The notes under the pieces: model-generated
Seen by the model: only the letters and a program-made list of their open reading frames with translations
Databases searched by the model: none
What the model was told of the DNA's origin: nothing
Made by a program: the position numbers and the translations under genes
Assembly (NCBI GenBank): GCA_905210995.1
Contig: CAJLZE010000056.1
Span: forward strand, 1-14,584
Reading direction: 5' to 3'
Origin: an uncultured Anaerotruncus sp.
GTDB taxonomy: Bacteria > Bacillota > Clostridia > Oscillospirales > CAG-272
DNA length: 14,584 nucleotides
Shown: positions 1 through 6,180 of the stretch, piece by piece
How the letters are laid out: each line of letters begins with the position of its first letter
Numbering within the stretch: the first letter of the stretch is position 1

Positions 1-63
1 CACCTCTTTCCGAGCATTTCAATAGAATATAATTATTTTATCACAAAAATAATTTGTTTTCAA
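1..63 (-). promoter_or_regulatory. Leftward SigA-like promoter and RBS for a gene beyond the left edge
   Basis: On the minus strand, TTGAAA (63-58) and TAAAAT (40-35) are separated by exactly 17 bases, a good housekeeping promoter. It is followed near position 14-1 by GGAAAGAGGTG, which looks like a Shine-Dalgarno sequence. A gene would therefore start just outside the window on the minus strand. The stretch is very AT-rich compared with the genes. Alternatively a plus-strand gene could end here: one frame has a stop at 23-25. The promoter spacing makes the leftward reading more likely, but no coding sequence can be confirmed. Confidence 0.45.
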
Positions 64-64
64 G

Positions 65-86
65 TACAAACTTATTACAAACTTAT
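65..86. repeat. Perfect tandem 11-bp direct repeat (TACAAACTTAT x2)
   Basis: TACAAACTTAT occurs twice head to tail at 65-75 and 76-86. It lies just upstream of the leftward -35 box (63-58) and runs into a perfect rightward TATAAT at 84-89, which has no good -35 partner. A period of about one helical turn, between divergent promoter elements, suggests a regulator binding site. On the minus strand each copy contains TAAGTTTGT, which fits the published loose LytTR-box consensus. However, LytTR boxes are normally about 21 bp apart, so that link is weak. Confidence 0.4.
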
Positions 87-119
87 AATCAAGCAATAAA
101 ATTCGGATTCAAAAAAGGG

Positions 120-165
120 GGTGTAAAAAAACTCGTTTTGAGTTTTTAAACACCGCCGTTTTTTT
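120..165 (+). terminator. Intrinsic terminator upstream of the lysis genes
   Basis: GGTGTAAAAAAACTC (120-134) and GAGTTTTTAAACACC (140-154) pair at 13 of 15 positions around a GTTTT loop, followed by a run of T at 159-165. It could stop a short transcript from the TATAAT at 84-89, acting as an attenuator or small RNA end, or close a gene coming from the left. The A-rich 5' flank gives a U tract on the minus strand too, so it may work in both directions. Confidence 0.6.
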
Positions 166-184
166 GCTTTGCGACCGGGTGAGA

Positions 185-216
185 CTGCGTGCGACACGCA
201 GCACCGCGGCGCGGTG
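185..216 (+). other. Two abutting small hairpins in the lysis-cassette leader
   Basis: CTGCGTG-CGA-CACGCAG (185-201) is followed without a gap by CACCGC-GGC-GCGGTG (202-216), perfect stems of 7 and 6 bp with 3-base loops. They lie about 25 bases upstream of the endolysin Shine-Dalgarno. Neither is followed by a T tract, so they are not terminators. They could stabilise or gate the mRNA 5' end, or mark a processing site. Their role is unknown. Confidence 0.45.
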
Positions 217-256
217 TATCATTCATTTACATAAAAATAACGGAGGGATATGAATT

Positions 257-1198
257 ATGGAAAATGACACAGCAGCTACGGAGAAAAAGATATGGAACTA
301 CCTCATGAGGGAGCTCGGCAACGCATACGGTGTTGCGGGTCTGATGGGCAACCTGTATGCCGAATCGGGGCTGCGTTCGGACAACCTTGAGAACTCGGCG
401 GAGCGGAGGCTCGGCTACAATGATGCGTCCTACACCGAGGCGGTCGATGCGGAGACGTATGACAACTTCATAAACGACCACGCGGGGTACGGTCTTGCGC
501 AATGGACGTATTGGTCCCGCAAGCGTGACCTGCTGATCCATGCGAAGAAGTGCGGCAAGTCGATCGGCGACTGTGAGATGCAGCTCGGTTATCTCATGAA
601 GGAACTGCGCGCGTACTTCGGAAAAGACGTTGCGATACTCTCCGAGGCGGGATCGGTAAAGGAAGCATCGGATGCGATACTGCTGAATTTCGAGCGTCCC
701 GCGGATCAGAGCGAGGCGAACTGTGCCAGACGTGCCGAACTCGGGCGGGTGTATTACAACAAGTATGCGACCGTTGCTGAGCCGGACGAGCCGGAACAGC
801 CGGAAGAACCCGAGCAGCCCGAGGAACCGCAGCCGACTCCCATCGGCACGATATACACCGTTCAGGTGGGCGACACACTTTCGGGCATCGGCGCGAGATA
901 TGGCGTTGACTGGTGCGAGCTTGCGAAGCTCAACAACATCGAGAACCCGAACCTCATACGCGTCGGGCAGAAGATAGAGATACCCGGTGCGGCTCCCGAA
1001 CCCGAGGAACCGGACGAGCCCGAAGAGCCCGAAGAGCCTGAAGAGGTGAAGTACACCGTCGTAAAGGGCGACAGTCTGTGGGGCATCGCAAAGAAGTTCT
1101 ACGGCAAAGGGTGGAAGTTCCCGATTATCATGCAGGCGAACGGCATGAAGGTGCCTGCCATTTACCCCGGCGACGTGCTGACGATACCGGAGGAATGA
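257..1198 (+). CDS. Phage endolysin: lysozyme-like domain plus two LysM repeats
   Basis: A 313-aa cell-wall hydrolase of phage lysis type. Residues about 8-170 resemble the phage tail lysozyme family (Phage_lysozyme2): GVAGLMGNLYAESG, with E36 as the likely catalytic acid, followed by GYGLAQWT at 77-84. Two LysM peptidoglycan-binding repeats follow at about 199-243 (YTVQVGDTLSGIGARYGV) and 265-313 (YTVVKGDSLWGIAKKFYG). Each is preceded by a Pro/Glu linker of PEEPE/PEQPEE units (about 175-196 and 245-263). The ATG at 257 is chosen because GGAGGG ends 9 bases upstream; an out-of-frame ATG at 250 is too close to it. There is no signal peptide, so export would need the holin-type genes downstream. 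The next gene starts 1 base after the stop codon. The fold assignment is from motif recognition. Confidence 0.85.
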   Translation: MENDTAATEKKIWNYLMRELGNAYGVAGLMGNLYAESGLRSDNLENSAERRLGYNDASYTEAVDAETYDNFINDHAGYGLAQWTYWSRKRDLLIHAKKCGKSIGDCEMQLGYLMKELRAYFGKDVAILSEAGSVKEASDAILLNFERPADQSEANCARRAELGRVYYNKYATVAEPDEPEQPEEPEQPEEPQPTPIGTIYTVQVGDTLSGIGARYGVDWCELAKLNNIENPNLIRVGQKIEIPGAAPEPEEPDEPEEPEEPEEVKYTVVKGDSLWGIAKKFYGKGWKFPIIMQANGMKVPAIYPGDVLTIPEE

Positions 1199-1199
1199 T

Positions 1200-1505
1200 A
1201 TGGAGACGATCGGGAAAATAGCGCAGATATGCTCATATGCCATGTCGATATTCGCGCTGCTGGCGCTGCTCATAAAGCCCATGCGCCTGTGGTTGTGCGG
1301 GATGAACGAAGTCCGCAATGGGCAGAAATGCCTCTTGCGGGCGGACATGCTGCGGATGTATTACCGCCACTGCGACGCGGGGACGATACGGCAGTATGAG
1401 TATGAGAATTTCATGTATGAATACAAGGCGTACAAAGCCTTGGGCGGCAACTCTTTCATTGACAGGATATACGCCGAGGTGAAGACTTGGCATATCGAAA
1501 CATAA
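1200..1505 (+). CDS. Small membrane protein of the lysis cassette, unknown function
   Basis: A 101-aa protein I do not recognise. One hydrophobic segment lies near the N-terminus (about residues 9-28), followed by a basic patch and a soluble tail rich in Tyr, Arg and Lys with repeated YEY/YEYK motifs. It starts 1 base after the endolysin stop, using GGAGG within the last endolysin codons as Shine-Dalgarno, so the two are translationally linked. Its position between endolysin and holin suggests a lysis accessory such as a holin partner, antiholin or spanin-like factor. That is inference from context only. The 21-base gap to the holin keeps all three in one transcript. Confidence 0.7.
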   Translation: METIGKIAQICSYAMSIFALLALLIKPMRLWLCGMNEVRNGQKCLLRADMLRMYYRHCDAGTIRQYEYENFMYEYKAYKALGGNSFIDRIYAEVKTWHIET

Positions 1506-1526
1506 CGGACAGATAAGGAGAAAATC

Positions 1527-1919
1527 ATGACGAACGTAATTATTGAAAACCTTGTGCAGATCGTGGCGACTCTCATCGTTACCCTGATAGGCGTGCTCGG
1601 CGCGTGGCTGACCGCAAAGATCGCAAAGCGCGCGGAGCTGTCGAACATAAGCACGGCGACCGACGAGGCGATACGTGCGGCGCAGACGACCGTGCTTGAG
1701 CTTCAGCAGACGACGGTTGACAAGCTGAAGGCTGCGAGTGCCGACGGCAAGCTGACGAAGGCTGAGATAGCCGAGCTCGGGAAGATGCTGATAGACGGCT
1801 CGATGGAGAAGATGTCCGACGCGGCGAAGAACGTGCTGAACTCTGCGGGCGTGGATATCACGGCGATAATCAAAGGCGCGGGCGAGGCTCTCATCGCGTC
1901 GATGAAGGAAAAGAAGTGA
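1527..1919 (+). CDS. Phage holin, LLH-like
   Basis: A 130-aa protein with one N-terminal transmembrane segment (about residues 8-29, VQIVATLIVTLIGVLGAWLT). A long Ala/Lys/Glu-rich, probably coiled-coil, cytoplasmic region (about 30-110) and a lysine-rich end (MKEKK) follow. The region SADGKLTKAEIAELGKMLI is typical of the LLH holin family. Holins of this type form the membrane lesion that lets endolysin reach the wall. AAGGAG sits 7 bases before the ATG. It closes a lysis cassette with the two genes upstream. No other phage structural gene is visible, so this may be the last part of a prophage or a remnant. Confidence 0.75.
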   Translation: MTNVIIENLVQIVATLIVTLIGVLGAWLTAKIAKRAELSNISTATDEAIRAAQTTVLELQQTTVDKLKAASADGKLTKAEIAELGKMLIDGSMEKMSDAAKNVLNSAGVDITAIIKGAGEALIASMKEKK

Positions 1920-1960
1920 TAACGGAAGCGGAGATCGGTTGGTCAAGTGCTTTGGCAGAG

Positions 1961-2060
1961 ATTCTGAACTCCGCTTTGCGCGTCTGTTGGTACAGAGCTT
2001 TTATGCCTGCTTGCGCAAAGCTTTCAAATCCGGCTTTGCGGATTTGAAAGAGTTCTGAAT
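1961..2060. other. Folded 100-bp element with terminal inverted repeats (predicted three-way junction)
   Basis: The ends ATTCTGAACTC (1961-1971) and GAGTTCTGAAT (2050-2060) are inverted repeats with one mismatch. Inside, GCTTTGCGC (1973-1981) pairs with GCGCAAAGC (2013-2021). TTTCAAATCCG (2022-2032) pairs with CGGATTTGAAA (2039-2049) around the loop GCTTTG. A small stem TCTGT/ACAGA (1983-1987/1992-1996) lies within the second helix. The helices abut with almost no unpaired bases, giving a compact three-way junction. There is no ORF. It could be a structured RNA in the 3' region of the lysis transcript, or a small palindromic mobile repeat. The P3 loop repeats GCTTTG, so a competing pairing with 2015-2021 is possible. 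Confidence 0.6.
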
Positions 2061-2075
2061 GGTTAACTGTTTCAA

Positions 2076-2114
2076 CAGAAACAAAGGGATAGCCATTGGC
2101 TATCCCTTTGTTTC
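2076..2114 (-). terminator. Long terminator hairpin between tRNA-Ser and the phage genes
   Basis: GAAACAAAGGGATAGCC and its exact complement GGCTATCCCTTTGTTTC form a 17-bp stem with a 3-base loop (about 2078-2114). On the minus strand it begins directly after the encoded CCA of tRNA-Ser and ends in TTTGTTTC, so it should terminate the tRNA transcript. The plus strand also ends in TTTGTTTC, so it can stop the lysis operon too. Confidence 0.8.
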
Positions 2115-2206
2115 TGGCGGAGAAGCAGAGATTCGAACTCTGGAGGCGCTTTTAACGCCTACACGATTTCCAGTCGTGCGCCCTCGACCAACTAGGCGAC
2201 TTCTCC
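2115..2206 (-). tRNA. tRNA-Ser (anticodon GGA)
   Basis: The minus strand reads GGAGAAG at the 5' end and CTTCTCC-G-CCA at the 3' end, a perfect 7-bp acceptor stem with encoded CCA. The anticodon arm is CACGA-CTGGAAA-TCGTG, so the anticodon is GGA (reads UCC/UCU). The long variable arm (AGGCGTTAAAAGCGCC) and the T-arm (CAGAG-TTCGAAT-CTCTG) confirm a class II serine tRNA. The total is 92 bases with CCA. Its 3' end faces the phage lysis genes, the usual geometry for phage integration into a tRNA 3' end. Confidence 0.95.
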
Positions 2207-2208
2207 AT

Positions 2209-2281
2209 GATATTAAATTGCTGTCGGTGCTGCATCGAACGACAGCTTTAATATCATATCATATTTTGCGGTGAAATGCAA
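2209..2281 (-). promoter_or_regulatory. Promoter of tRNA-Ser with an overlapping inverted repeat
   Basis: On the minus strand TTGCAT (2281-2276), a 17-base spacer and TATGAT (2258-2253) preceded by TGA (extended -10) form a plausible promoter, with transcription starting near 2246. The same region is an inverted repeat. GATATTAAA (2209-2217) pairs with TTTAATATC (2247-2255), and GCTGTCG (2220-2226) pairs with CGACAGC (2240-2246). The pre-tRNA leader would thus begin with a 7-bp hairpin, and the outer arm overlaps the -10 box. It ends 2 bases before the mature tRNA 5' end. There is no T tract, so it does not look like a terminator for the acetyltransferase gene. Confidence 0.5.
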
Positions 2282-2336
2282 TAGTTTTTTTGAAAAAAAT
2301 CGCATTTCGCACGAAAAAAAGAGTGCGCGCAGCGGC

Positions 2337-2960
2337 TTATCTCTTCTTTTCTGCAATTTCGGCGGGAATTCGGAGATCCTTGAAGTAAAATTCGCGGTCA
2401 CGTTCTCCGATGGGACGGCGGACGCGGCATGGGTTGCCGAACGCCACGACATCCGCGGGGATATCCCGTGTCACGACGCTCCCCGCGCCTATGACCGTAT
2501 TGTCGCCGATGCTGACACCGGAAACTATCACCGTTCCCGCGCCTATCCAGCAGTTCTTTCCTATATGCACCGCGGCGTTGTACTGGTATTTTTCAAGCCG
2601 CAGCTCCGGGAGGATCGGGTGCCCCGCGACAGCAACGGTCACGTTCGGACCGAACATCGTGTCGTCGCCGACGTATATATGCGTGTCATCGACCAGCGTC
2701 AGCCCGAAATTGGCGTAAACGCGGTTGCCGAAATGAACGTGCTTCCCGCCCCAATTCGCGTGCAGCGGCGGTTCTATATAGCATCGCTCGCCTATCTCGG
2801 CAAACATTTCGCGAAGCATTTTTTCGCGCTTTTCGGATTCCGACGGGCGCGTCATATTGTAGTCATACAGCAGTTCAAGGCATTTCTGCTGCTCTGCCAT
2901 TACATCGTCGTCGCCGGGCAGATAAAGCTCGCCCGTGTGAAGCTTGTCGATCATTGCCAT
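2337..2960 (-). CDS. Sugar O-acetyltransferase (maltose/galactoside acetyltransferase family)
   Basis: A 207-aa acetyl-CoA-dependent O-acetyltransferase of the LacA/Maa group, a cytoplasmic trimeric left-handed beta-helix enzyme. The N-terminal Mac domain (about 4-58) precedes hexapeptide repeats from about 75 to 185 (VHIGKNCWIGAGTVIVSGVSIGDNTVIGAGS). Catalytic His114 lies in AGHPILPELR, and the C-terminal signature GNPCRVRRPIGERD is present. Length is normal for the family. AAAGGAA sits 7-8 bases before the ATG at 2960. It follows the gene at 2978-3946 with a 17-base gap, so it is probably the third gene of the operon. The physiological sugar cannot be read from the sequence. Confidence 0.92.
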   Translation of the reverse strand: MAMIDKLHTGELYLPGDDDVMAEQQKCLELLYDYNMTRPSESEKREKMLREMFAEIGERCYIEPPLHANWGGKHVHFGNRVYANFGLTLVDDTHIYVGDDTMFGPNVTVAVAGHPILPELRLEKYQYNAAVHIGKNCWIGAGTVIVSGVSIGDNTVIGAGSVVTRDIPADVVAFGNPCRVRRPIGERDREFYFKDLRIPAEIAEKKR

Positions 2961-2977
2961 TTTATATTTCCTTTGTT

Positions 2978-3946
2978 TTAAGGCGTCGTCGCACCCGTTT
3001 CGGCGTTGTCGGTCGTTTCGGGAATGTCCGTCTCCTGTGTGCCGTCTATTTCGGCGATGTTTTCCGCTCCCGCGTCAAGTGCCGCGGCGGCGCTGCCGTC
3101 GGAGCATGGGATCATTATCCGCATCCGATAAATGCCGATGAGCGGGGTGATGCCGTTCAGCTTTTCCGCTGCCGATCCGAACGATATCTCGTCCGAGAGA
3201 TCGAGCGCAATAAAATCAAACGACGGTGCAAGGCGCACAAGCTCCTCACGCGCGCCGTCCGAGGTGATGAACGAATAGCCGACGGCTATCCCCACCTTCA
3301 CGTCTGCGGCGCCGGCGCTCTCCGCGGCGCGTTCCTTTACCTCGCGGCAGAAATCCGCCGCGCCGCTGTCGAATGACAGCCCCGTTATCACAATGTCGTC
3401 GATGCCCGAAGCGGCGATCTCGGCGGCAAGCGACAGCTCATAGCCGCGCACCGATTCGCGTATCTTTTTATCCGCCGACGGATAAGTCGCGTCAAACACG
3501 CCGCTGACATACGTGCCGCCGAGCTTTGCAAGCCCCTCCGCGAGCGTGGGAAGCTCGCCGGAAGACTCACTGCCGTAGAGATAGCTTTCGAATTCCGAGC
3601 GGTAGCGCAGCTTTCCGTCGCTGCCGCGCATGACCGCGCAGTATGCATTGAAGCTCTTTCCGTCCGCCGCCTCGCCGAGAGCCGCGGGAGCGTCGCCGAA
3701 GCGCACTGCCCGCGCTATTACGGCAGGGACCGCCGAAGCGTCGAAATCCGAGAGCGTTATCTCGGGCTCGGTGGGAGCATCGCTGCCTATATTTTCAGCC
3801 TGTGCGCGCAGGTAGTTGCCGAGTATCACCGCTCCGGTAAACAGCACGGCGGCGGCAAGCAGGACAGCCAGCACCGCTATCCATACCGAGCCGAGCTGTA
3901 TACGGTGCCTGCTGCGCCAGGCACGTCTGCGTCCGCGCGTCATCAT
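2978..3946 (-). CDS. Membrane-anchored extracytoplasmic protein, possibly GH-like barrel
   Basis: A 322-aa protein of unclear function. A basic N-terminus (MMTRGRRRAWRSRHR) and one transmembrane segment (about 20-44) place the remainder outside the cell. The body alternates beta strands and helices. SGIDDIVITGLSFDS and SFDFIALDLSD resemble strand ends of TIM-barrel glycoside-hydrolase-like proteins (the DUF4015 type), but no catalytic pair can be assigned with confidence. The Thr/Glu/Asp-rich tail (about 295-322) is low complexity. The start codon overlaps the stop of the upstream PrsA-like lipoprotein by 4 bases (ATGA), so the two are translationally coupled and may act together at the cell surface. 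Confidence 0.75.
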   Translation of the reverse strand: MMTRGRRRAWRSRHRIQLGSVWIAVLAVLLAAAVLFTGAVILGNYLRAQAENIGSDAPTEPEITLSDFDASAVPAVIARAVRFGDAPAALGEAADGKSFNAYCAVMRGSDGKLRYRSEFESYLYGSESSGELPTLAEGLAKLGGTYVSGVFDATYPSADKKIRESVRGYELSLAAEIAASGIDDIVITGLSFDSGAADFCREVKERAAESAGAADVKVGIAVGYSFITSDGAREELVRLAPSFDFIALDLSDEISFGSAAEKLNGITPLIGIYRMRIMIPCSDGSAAAALDAGAENIAEIDGTQETDIPETTDNAETGATTP

Positions 3947-4989
3947 TTCAGATCCACAAGGTCGATCGATGCGCCGTAATCGTTTGCCGTGAACTTCATG
4001 TCGGCTTTTCTGGCTTTGATCGAGTCGTTGAAGTCGGTGCCTATTATCTGTGTTTTGAATTCGTCAAAGCAGGATTTCATGTAATCCTCTTCCTTGGGCA
4101 GGCGCATTATCACATAGTAGCCGGTGTCGGACTCAACAACATCGCTGACTTCGCCCTCGCTCATTGCAAACGCCGTATTTTCGTAATTATCCCCGCAGTC
4201 CGAATTTCCCTTTGCAAAGTAATAGCCGTGCGTGGTCGTCATTTTCCAGTCGGCGCAGTACTTGCCCTTGAGAAGGATGAGCTCCGACTCGGGCTTGTCG
4301 CTTGCCTTGAGCTGAGCGGCGATCTGCTCGGCGAGCTTGAGGTTCTCCGCGGTCTTGCCTTCAAGATACACATGGTTCGTGCGTATGAATTTCACCGAGT
4401 GCATATACTCCGTGGCGTACTCGTCGCTGTCGTCGAGAAGCCCGAGGTCGTCGCGTGCGATGAAAAACAGCTCGTTCGCTATCTTTTCGACCGAGGTGTA
4501 AAAACGGTAGAGGTGGTCGGTCATGGCGTTGTCCTCAAGTGCCTGACGGTATTCCTTCTTTCCGCCCGCCTCGGAGACCGTCTCGTCTATCGCCGTCTGC
4601 ACCGCATTCTTTATCTCGTCGGACGCGAGCATCGCGTCGGCTCCGCCGCCCGCGGAGTAAAGCAGGTCGGCAAGCGAGAGCACGCCGTAATAATCGCTGA
4701 CTATGCCCTTTGTCACGCGGTCGTAAAGCTCGTCGCGGTATTTTTCGGCAGTGGCGGGATCGTCCCAGATCTTTTCGCCGTGTATTATCTCCATGTCCGT
4801 TTTGCAGTTCACGGTGATATAGCGCAGCTCCTCGTAGTATACGTCGAATCTGCCTATCTGCCCCACGACGTCGAGCTCGCCCTCGCGGCTTTTGATAGGC
4901 TTGGACTGCGAGCATGATGCGAGCGTGAACACCGCAGCGAGGCAAAGCACCGCAACTGCGGTCTTTATTATAAGATTTTTTATCTTCAT
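3943..4989 (-). CDS. PrsA-like peptidyl-prolyl isomerase lipoprotein (SurA/parvulin type)
   Basis: A 348-aa lipoprotein. The signal peptide begins MKIKNLIIKTAVAVLCLAAV and ends in the lipobox LASC, giving a lipid-anchored protein on the outer face of the membrane. A helical N-terminal chaperone-like region is followed at about 220-305 by a parvulin-like segment with GYYFAKGN, AFAMSEGEVSDVVES and DTGYYVIMRLP, typical of the PpiC/SurA/PrsA family. The ATG at 4989 is chosen because AAGGAG lies 7 bases upstream and the signal peptide starts there. An in-frame ATG at 5025, 12 codons earlier, also has a perfect AAAGGAGG but at 12 bases, and would put charged residues before the signal. The likely role is folding of exported proteins. 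Confidence 0.85.
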   Translation of the reverse strand: MKIKNLIIKTAVAVLCLAAVFTLASCSQSKPIKSREGELDVVGQIGRFDVYYEELRYITVNCKTDMEIIHGEKIWDDPATAEKYRDELYDRVTKGIVSDYYGVLSLADLLYSAGGGADAMLASDEIKNAVQTAIDETVSEAGGKKEYRQALEDNAMTDHLYRFYTSVEKIANELFFIARDDLGLLDDSDEYATEYMHSVKFIRTNHVYLEGKTAENLKLAEQIAAQLKASDKPESELILLKGKYCADWKMTTTHGYYFAKGNSDCGDNYENTAFAMSEGEVSDVVESDTGYYVIMRLPKEEDYMKSCFDEFKTQIIGTDFNDSIKARKADMKFTANDYGASIDLVDLK

Positions 4990-5023
4990 ATGATCTCTCC
5001 TTGCGCAAGGATAATATTTATAC

Positions 5024-5046
5024 ATTATAATTATAATCCTCCTTTG
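5024..5046 (-). promoter_or_regulatory. Second strong Shine-Dalgarno and doubled TATAAT upstream of the PrsA-like gene
   Basis: On the minus strand AAAGGAGG (5045-5038) is followed by TATAATTATAAT (5035-5024) and an in-frame ATG at 5025. The doubled TATAAT could be a -10 region, but no convincing -35 lies 16-18 bases upstream. AAAGGAGG could instead be a ribosome site for a longer form of the protein. A short palindrome CCTTGCGCAAGG (4999-5010) lies just before the preferred Shine-Dalgarno. Confidence 0.3.
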
Positions 5047-5139
5047 TTACGCTGTTGTGAATACGGCGGATATTCTTTCGTTATGCGCCGCGCACGGCAA
5101 AATATTCTTCGTGCGGATGAAAAAACAGCGCAAAAAAGG

Positions 5140-5168
5140 TTCCATTGAAGCCCGTGTTGTGGTATAAT
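5140..5168 (+). promoter_or_regulatory. hprK promoter, extended -10 type
   Basis: TATAAT at 5163-5168 is preceded by TGG, an extended -10 (TGnTATAAT). A weak -35 (TTCCAT, 5140-5145) sits 17 bases upstream. The start would lie near 5175, about 60 bases before hprK. No terminator follows until after rpsU, so transcripts may continue into spoVAF. Confidence 0.6.
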
Positions 5169-5233
5169 GGATGCGGATATCATATGACGGCAAAGGACGC
5201 CGCGCTTTCTGAACACTGAAAGGAAGAAAACAG

Positions 5234-6169
5234 ATGAACGAGAAATACAGAGTATCGCTGCAAAGCCTTATCGACGAATTTGCGCTCGAGGCGGTGAGCC
5301 TGCCCGGCCCGGCATCGGATATATATGTAAAGACAACCGAGCTCAATCGCCCTGCGCTGGCGCTTTCGGGCTTTTTTGACCTGTTCGAGCCGGAAAGGAT
5401 ACAGCTTATCGGCAATGCGGAACACTGCTATCTCTCAAAGATGGACGACGACGAGCGCAATCGCCGCATAGACGCATTTATCGATCGCCGTCCGGTCGCG
5501 GTCATCGTGACGTCGGGGCTCGAGCCGTTCGAGCAGCTCGTGCATCACGCGGAAAAATGCGGGGTCCCGCTCCTGCGGTCGTCGGAGAAAACGTCAACGC
5601 TCATGGCGGCGCTGATAGCGTCGCTCAACATATCTCTTGCACCGCGCATAACCCGGCACGGGGTGCTGGTCGAGGTATACGGAGAGGGCATACTCATCCT
5701 CGGCGACAGCGGGGTCGGCAAGAGCGAAACGGCGATAGAGCTTGTAAAGCGCGGGCACCGTCTTATTGCCGACGATGCCGTTGAGATAAAAAAGGTCTCG
5801 GCAAAAACGCTGGTAGGCAGCGCGCCCGAGGTCATACGTCACTATATCGAGCTGCGCGGCATAGGCATCGTTGACGTGCGCCGCCTCTTCGGTATGGGGG
5901 CGGTCAAGGACACCGAGCGCATCGACCTCGTTATAAATCTTGAACAGTGGATACACGGAAAGATGTACGACAGACTGGGGCTTGAGGAAAAGACGGTCGA
6001 GATACTCGGCATCGACCTGCCATCTATCACGATACCGGTCAAGCCCGGGCGCAACCTTTCGATAATCCTTGAGATCGCCGCGATGAACAACCGTCAGAAA
6101 AAGATGGGCTACAACACCGCGGAGGAATTCAACAAGAAGCTGATGGGCATGATAGGTCTGCGCGACTGA
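5234..6169 (+). CDS. hprK: HPr kinase/phosphorylase
   Basis: A 311-aa bifunctional enzyme that phosphorylates and dephosphorylates Ser46 of HPr, the switch for carbon catabolite control in Firmicutes. The N-terminal domain (about 1-130) precedes the kinase core with Walker A GDSGVGKS (157-164, K163), the following KRGHRLIADDAVEI, and the family signature IELRGIGIVDVRRLFG. The length matches the usual 305-330 aa. AAAGGAAG lies 9 bases before the ATG. The usual Clostridia neighbours (for example lgt or pgsA) are absent; spoVAF follows instead after 74 bases with no obvious terminator. Confidence 0.97.
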   Translation: MNEKYRVSLQSLIDEFALEAVSLPGPASDIYVKTTELNRPALALSGFFDLFEPERIQLIGNAEHCYLSKMDDDERNRRIDAFIDRRPVAVIVTSGLEPFEQLVHHAEKCGVPLLRSSEKTSTLMAALIASLNISLAPRITRHGVLVEVYGEGILILGDSGVGKSETAIELVKRGHRLIADDAVEIKKVSAKTLVGSAPEVIRHYIELRGIGIVDVRRLFGMGAVKDTERIDLVINLEQWIHGKMYDRLGLEEKTVEILGIDLPSITIPVKPGRNLSIILEIAAMNNRQKKMGYNTAEEFNKKLMGMIGLRD

Positions 6170-6180
6170 CCGGATAGACC

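Noticed and set aside
779..1045. Tandem short repeats that might suggest a CRISPR or satellite
   Set aside because: They are codon repeats for Pro/Glu linkers between LysM domains, in frame and variable, without spacers.
227..1348. Minus-strand frame of 373 aa across the endolysin gene
   Set aside because: It is antisense to a clear lysozyme-LysM gene and has no recognisable domain. The repeated FGLFG/FRLF pattern is the mirror of the PEEPE linker codons.
2291..2330. Possible terminator after the acetyltransferase gene on the minus strand
   Set aside because: CGCAC/GTGCG gives only 5 bp, and the T run is separated from the stem by about 8 bases, so it was not listed as a feature.
2415..2421. 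Restriction-like and other short palindromes scattered in coding regions (for example GCGCGC and CCGCGG words)
   Set aside because: They are frequent by chance in this GC-rich coding DNA and show no clustering outside the regulatory regions described.
2271..2981. Plus-strand frame of 236 aa across the acetyltransferase gene
   Set aside because: The minus-strand gene has catalytic His, hexapeptide repeats and a good ribosome site. The plus frame starts in AT-rich spacer and shows no domain.
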